The position numbers and the translations under genes were made by a program. The notes under the pieces are model-generated. The model was given only the letters and a program-made list of their open reading frames with translations. It was not told where the DNA came from and searched no databases. A DNA stretch of 64,000 bases from the NCBI RefSeq assembly GCF_002105155.1, contig NW_019029036.1:124001-188000 (forward strand). The letters are read 5' to 3'. The DNA comes from Lobosporangium transversale (Eukaryota > Mortierellomycota > Mortierellomycetes > Mortierellales > Mortierellaceae). Shown here one piece after another: positions 59,301-64,000 of the stretch (position 1 is its first letter; each line of letters opens with the position of its first letter).

Positions 59301-59861
59301 ATACATTTATTGCAGGATCCGTCAGCTCGCCAAGCTCCAGCGCATCCCTTGAATTCAGCCGGTCTTCTTGGGCCATATCCCCATACTATGCCAAGCTATC
59401 CTGCTCTGCGCAGAGTCCCTCAACAGCAGCCGTTTGCGACGCGTCCCCCACAGGTACCTCAACAGCACTCATCGCTGGTTCAAGCTCCTCTACATTGCTT
59501 CCAACGAGCGCCAGAGCTATCGCATCACTCGTCCCCAGGCCCCAGCTCATCAAGCGCCACTTTCAAATGGAAAGCAGACCGCGGAAAGCTCACAGTGGCA
59601 GATGCTTGGGATGAGTTTCATGGGCCCCTTGCAGCATTTAAAAGATTGAACCCGAGTTGGCCAGTGAATACATCAGACCAAAGGGCCTACAATCGACGAT
59701 ATGAGTTAATTAGGCTGATCAACGAAGCAGCACGAAGGGAAGGTCGCAATCCTGAAGACATTGTTGCTGAGTGGTCACAGGCAAATGAGGGAAAGACTAT
59801 TAACTCACTGTTGATATCCATGAAAGCTAGGGAGCAAGAGGATCCTGAAGATGACCAATAA
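56398..59861 (+). CDS. Crypton-type tyrosine recombinase, apparently intact
   Basis: Exons 56398-56835, 56942-57407, 57505-58145 and 58248-59861 join in phase to about 1,052 residues. An N-terminal basic low-complexity part and an acidic region (about residues 265-300) precede an Ndc10-like recombinase core. The core has LLRDEDIRNLNLSDVF (catalytic Arg, about 445), GKTNKKGVKLY, HAGRHAGTSDAYR (H-x-x-R, about 580), IRHLGRW and MESFYAP (candidate nucleophile Tyr, about 613). A Gln-rich coiled coil follows, then at about residues 960-1040 a GCR1_C-like DNA-binding region (TVADAWDEFHGPL..YNRRYELI). This order is typical of fungal Cryptons, which move by tyrosine-recombinase chemistry without terminal repeats. 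All motifs are intact, so it may be active. Confidence 0.8.
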
Positions 59862-60978
59862 ATGACAATACACTTCCCAGGTAGGTAACAATAGCATATA
59901 TAGAAGCATGTACGATAGTAACATATATAATAATAGATATAGTAATAAAATACTAAATGCATTAATTGCTTTGCCAAAAAAATAAAATAAAAAGAAATTG
60001 GTATGTTTGTGAGTCGCGCGTTTGCGATCCGTTTGGCGTTTGGTAGCGTCTAAACGCACTTTCTCCTCATTTCCGTTGAGGGAAATAAATGGCGAATAGT
60101 ATGGAGTATGGATAAAGGGAATGTTAGTTTAGATTAACTTGACCAGATGTGGTCTGTAAAAAGTTAAATAATACCAGAATAGCAAGGTATCTGAAATACT
60201 AATGATTGAAAAGGAAGGAATATACGCCGTTTTCACTACATTTTACGCATTCTGTGGTTTATATTGACTACATTATACGCACTTTGACTTAAATATACGC
60301 CAAAATGGTTACACAAACAAGACACAGAGCAGTGACAGTCACATTTCAAGACACAGAGCACTCCCTGTCTTAATATTGATTCAGATTCGCTCTATATACT
60401 GTAAACAAAAAAAAAAAAAGTAAATGTACTTACTTCTTTTTTCACGTAGGTTAAACAGCTGTTGAGGAACAACGAGTTTGTGCTCAACTTTAGAGTAATG
60501 CTGATGAACAAACATGTTTGCATCATTGCGGATGCCTATATTGACCAAGACGTGTGGCGTGGTGGGAGTGTTCGACAACGTGACTAAATAGCTGAAGCAC
60601 TATTTTTCCTTTTTTAGTATGCCATGTCAAATGAGAATAGCTTCGTTTGACGGAGGTTGTGTACATACGTATTGAGTAAGTGGAAGCTGATAGGCTGGTT
60701 TTATTGAATAGAACACTAAAAAAATTTGAAGGGAACTTCAGCGAGCTGTTAACAAAACACTGGTGTACAACACGCCTTTCTTTTATTAGTGACCGCGGTT
60801 TCACGTGCCTACAATGTCGCGTCGTATATAAAGTTAATAAAGTTGTGATTACCTTTTTTCCTTTCTTCATTCAACCATTCCACTTGTCCAAGCTTCAGAA
60901 GCTCTTACCTATTGCCTTGTTACCTGATACCTGATACCTGATACCTGATACCTGATACCCGATACCCCCTTTATAATT
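59862..60978. other. Intergenic with ATACGC repeats and a heptamer run
   Basis: ATACGC-like words recur at about 60221, 60246, 60276 and 60296 (ATATACGCC, TTTTACGCA, TTATACGCAC, AATATACGCC). ACCTGAT units repeat about six times at 60918-60962, immediately before the ATG of the next gene. ORFs here are not supported. Confidence 0.6.
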
Positions 60979-62518
60979 ATGAGCCTTCCCAACTTACCCG
61001 GTACGCAAGAACAGAAGAACGCAAAGATGACACCACTTCGAAATATTCGTATGGCAAGAGCATATCTTCAAGGCAAGCAATGGCTACAACAACAGCAAAA
61101 ACATAAAGAAGAGCCCTCCATCTTTTATGATCCAACTCCACACATCAATAAAAACAATGCTACCAAGTCACATTCTAATCCACAGGTTGTTGCACCAATG
61201 CTGCCAGTTGCTACATCAGCGCCACCAGTTGCTACATCAGTTTCACCGGTTCTGCAAGACCTAATCGCCAATGAGCAGCAAGCTAAGCCCAAGTCACCTT
61301 TTATTCCTCTCTCAGAACGCAAGCAGCAGCTTGAAAAGAGTGTACTCATGAGTCAAAAAAAGGTAATTGCTTAACTTGTTGTAGAGTCTTCAGTGGAGAG
61401 CTTATTTTATTTTACACTATTTTACTTTATTTTATTTTAATTGTTTTATTTTGTTTTATATTTTATTGCTGTTGTTGTTGCTGTTGTTCTTGAGTTCTGA
61501 AATATGTGTATTATATATTTTATGTATAAATGTGTGTCTGTAAAGAATCGTTGTAACAGAATTATTATTTTCTCTAATACACAATACACGTGCATAGGTC
61601 CTTCAAAGATCAGGAACCTCGAGTGTAGCTAAAGTGGAGAAAACACGACTGACAGCTCCTAAATCCCCTGTGGTCACCAAGAGACGATATGATCCTCTTG
61701 GTGTACGCCCAAAGCCGACGCCACGACCTCAACAGCCAAAAACAGAGGCAACGCCGCCACCGCCACCACCATCGCCACCAAAGGCACAAGCGTTGGTGAA
61801 AACCAGACTGGCGGCTCCAAAGTCGCCAGTTATCGCCAAGAGGCGATACGACCCTCTGGCATCTCGGCCACTCGCGCCCAAACCAATAAAGCGCGCATCA
61901 ACGCCGATGCCCACGCTGAAGCCGAAGCCCAAGCCCACAGGGACAATCCCTAAACCCTTCCAGTTTGAGACTGAAGGTAGAAACAAACGATACTGGGCAC
62001 GGCTTCAACAGCGGGAGGAGGAAGAGAGGCTGTTGGAAGAAGAGGGGAGGATTAAGAATCCAAAGGCGGTGGTTCTTCCTCCTAGGCAACCTATACCCAA
62101 GAAGGAGGTGAGGCCTCTGACTCAACCTAAGCCGTTCATTTTGCGAACCCAGCAAAGAGCTGTCCGTGCAGAGATTGAAGCTCAAAGAAAAAGAGAAGAG
62201 CTCCATCGACTGGAGCAGCAAACACGACAGCAATCATCACAATCGCAACGACAACGACAAGAGGCTAAGGTGAAGGATAGAGGTAAGGAGAAGGCTAGGG
62301 GTAAGAAGAAGAACGAGGCTAAGGCTAAGGAGGAGGAGAAGGCCATGGACGAGGAAGCGAATAAGGATGAGGAAGAGGAAGGAGACGAAGAAGAAAGAAG
62401 ACGTAAACAAGAAAGAGAAGAAATAGTAAGTTTATACAAGGAGTTTGCTCAACGTCGATATCCTACCCCTGATCCCAATATGGATGCACAAACTTGGAGA
62501 AGGATGAATGATATTTGA
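60979..62518 (+). CDS. TPX2-like microtubule-associated protein
   Basis: Exons 60979-61362 and 61598-62518 join in phase to 434 residues. There are two near-identical motifs, KTRLTAPKSPVVTKRRYDPL and KTRLAAPKSPVIAKRRYDPL, about 45 residues apart around a poly-Pro stretch. They are followed by two P-KPF-x-T-R motifs (PKPFQFETEGRNKR and PKPFILRTQQRAVR), each leading into a charged helix. That is the signature of TPX2 C-terminal repeats, which bind spindle microtubules. A long Lys/Glu coiled-coil and a short C-terminal tail ending MNDI complete it. No Aurora-binding N-terminus is obvious. Role in spindle assembly is inferred from the motif only. Confidence 0.6.
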
Positions 62519-62520
62519 AG

Positions 62521-62671
62521 CGAGGAAAAAAAAAAAAGAAAAAAAAACTTTATTGTTTTTTTGTGAAGTAGAAATATTTGAAAGAAAAAGAGGAAAAAAA
62601 AAAAAAAAAAAAAAACTTATTGTTTTTTTGTAAGTAGAAACATTTGAAAGAAAAAGAAAAAGAAAAAGAAA

Positions 62672-62704
<33 letters not shown>

Positions 62705-62726
62705 TTTATTGTTTTTTTGTAATAAT
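62521..62726. repeat. Three-fold repeat in the 3' flank
   Basis: The unit AACTTTATTGTTTTTTTGT.. followed by GTAGAAA.ATTTGAAAGAAAAAG appears at about 62548, 62615 and 62703 (last partial). A runs and an expanded (AAAAAG)n block (about 62650-62695) separate the units. Confidence 0.8.
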
Positions 62727-62808
62727 TAGCTGAATAAAATATGAAATCGTAACTTCACTCAATGCTTTGAACCTGTTCATATTTTATATTTATCTAGAAA
62801 TTACTTAT

Positions 62809-63717
62809 TCACCGTTGCCTCTGACGTTTATTACTAAGTTTGAGTCCTGGTAGCACTGGAAGTCGTGCTTCGCACAGATCAGAGGCTTTCTGTACAGCCT
62901 GTACTACTTCTTGTATTCCAGGAATAGGTGCATTGTCATCTAAAATGCTTTCTAAAAGAGACTGTTCTCTAACTTCCCCAGGATAAAAAAAACTGGTATG
63001 AGGGAGCTCTAACGTCGCTAATGCGATATGCTTGCAGCACATTTCTGCTCGAAAGAAATCAAGACATGTGCACCCATTGAACTGGTCAACTTCGCCCGCC
63101 TTCCAATCGACTGCCACCTCATATGATTTGTCTGGGTCAGTGAACGACTTTACACTGAAGACCTGTCGCTTGCTGTCAGAGACATGAGAACAGCCTCAGG
63201 GTTCTCTGACCGCTTGCCCTCAATATAATCCAAGACCTTGATTTTGGCTGCCAGTTCTTGCTTCGCTCCAGGCGTCATCCTTCCAACTCGAACAGTGTGC
63301 CGAATACACATATATTGCTTTATGGACAAGGATGCACATGACGCTATCGACACGTCGTTGCTTCTTATCCTTAAAAAAATGGCACTTCAAAGTGTTATGC
63401 TACGACTCAATATAGCTATTGGTATTGATGGAAGCATAAGAAATACCTTCGCGATAGCAAAACATCCAGGGTCTTCTATCTGCTATTGAAATGAAATAGT
63501 TCTTGTTCAAATACTGTACTATTTTCGGAGCACGACCCTCTCAAGCCGTTCTAAAACTGTCAATCAGCCTATCTACCTCTTTTTCTGACTTCGTGTAAAG
63601 AATCGTATGAAGCGCTGATCTTATCTATCGGGTGTTCAAGGCAATCAGTTAGCACGCGAACCCAGATCACCGCCAAAGCAGCACTACTCAAGCTCAAAAC
63701 CATTCTTACCATCTACC
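62809..63717 (-). pseudogene. MULE transposase pseudogene, C-terminal part with SWIM finger
   Basis: From 63717 downward on the minus strand: a helix region homologous to 104-368, KNYF.SIADRRPWMFCYREG, SINTNSYIES then TAG (Trp expected) and HNTLKCHFFKDKKQRRVDS. After a frame change come VGRMTPGAKQELAAKI and the zinc finger CTCLDFFRAEMCCKH (C-x-C-x9-C-x-H, SWIM type) at about 63040-63090, ending NKRQRQR. The 5' half is missing; homology stops at about 63717, against T-rich sequence. It belongs to the same family as 103-1797. Confidence 0.8.
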
Positions 63718-63759
63718 TAGTATGCCATACCATACTAGACACCTGATTCTAAAATCAAT

Positions 63760-64000
63760 ACGATCTTATTTTTTTATTTATTATTTTTTTTATTTATTAT
63801 TTATTATTTTTTATTTTTTATATATTTTTTTTTTTATTTATTATTTTCATTTTTACTTTTGTTTTTACTTTTACTTTTATTTTTACTCTTATTTTGAATT
63901 TTACTTTTATTTTTAATTTTATTTTATTTTTATTTTTACTTTATTTTAATTTTACTTTTACTTTTATTTTAATTTTATTTTATTTCTTATTTTTATTTTT
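63760..64000. repeat. TTTTA/TTTTTAC-rich low-complexity tract
   Basis: 240 bp of TTTTATTTTTACTTTTA-like sequence runs to the window edge. No gene; it may continue beyond. Confidence 0.85.

Overview
This is fungal nuclear DNA, most likely from Mortierellales or a close relative in Mucoromycota. Genes carry short spliceosomal introns (about 70-125 bp, GT..AG). The DNA is AT-rich and full of long A/T homopolymers. Several families are ones I associate from memory with Mucoromycota: Crinkler-type headers, leucine-rich-repeat proteins with a GHVKW-type middle domain, a nuclease-like accessory family, and a Crypton recombinase. The taxon is an inference; no database was searched.

Layout. 1-2100: degenerate Mutator-like (MULE/FAR1) transposase, truncated by a dispersed repeat at the left edge. 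3.1-5.9 kb: a five-exon gene with a possible PD-(D/E)XK-like C-terminus, directly downstream of a 2x281 bp tandem duplication. 7.3-11.3 kb and 18.6-19.9 kb: a family of small secreted cysteine-rich proteins (three intact, one broken) duplicated with its flanks. 11.8-14.0 kb: decayed copy of the leucine-rich-repeat gene at 47.2-49.9 kb. 14.5-17.0 kb and 51.6-54.1 kb: two DUF6589-type genes, each broken by a 325 bp solo LTR with its own 5 bp target duplication. 20.7-21.8 kb: piggyBac relic. 22.2-22.9 kb: Crinkler-header remnant. 23,235-28,008: a transposon with 1,172 bp inverted repeats that appear identical; it holds a truncated DDE transposase joined to a nuclease-like cargo gene. 28.3-31.4 kb: an eight-exon nuclease-like gene, again behind a tandem duplication (2x277 bp). 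34.0-38.6 kb: a compact housekeeping island (IMP4, TSR3, a DUF1749 hydrolase). 39.6-46.7 kb: Crinkler-header fragment and several Tc1 relics. 54.1-55.7 kb: Tc1 element with long TIRs and one nonsense codon, followed by a 92 bp hairpin. 56.4-59.9 kb: an apparently intact Crypton tyrosine recombinase. 61.0-62.5 kb: a TPX2-like gene. 62.8-63.7 kb: the C-terminal part of a second MULE.

Biologically, a short conserved ribosome-biogenesis island sits in an accessory region made of transposons and fast-evolving gene families. The most interesting link is that related nuclease-like genes occur as two free-standing, tandem-repeat-preceded genes and as apparent cargo inside the long-TIR transposon less than 1 kb from one of them. 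Exon models were worked out by hand from splice sites and reading-frame phase. They close without stops for the genes at 3753, 28920, 33995, 35756, 37450, 56398 and 60979.
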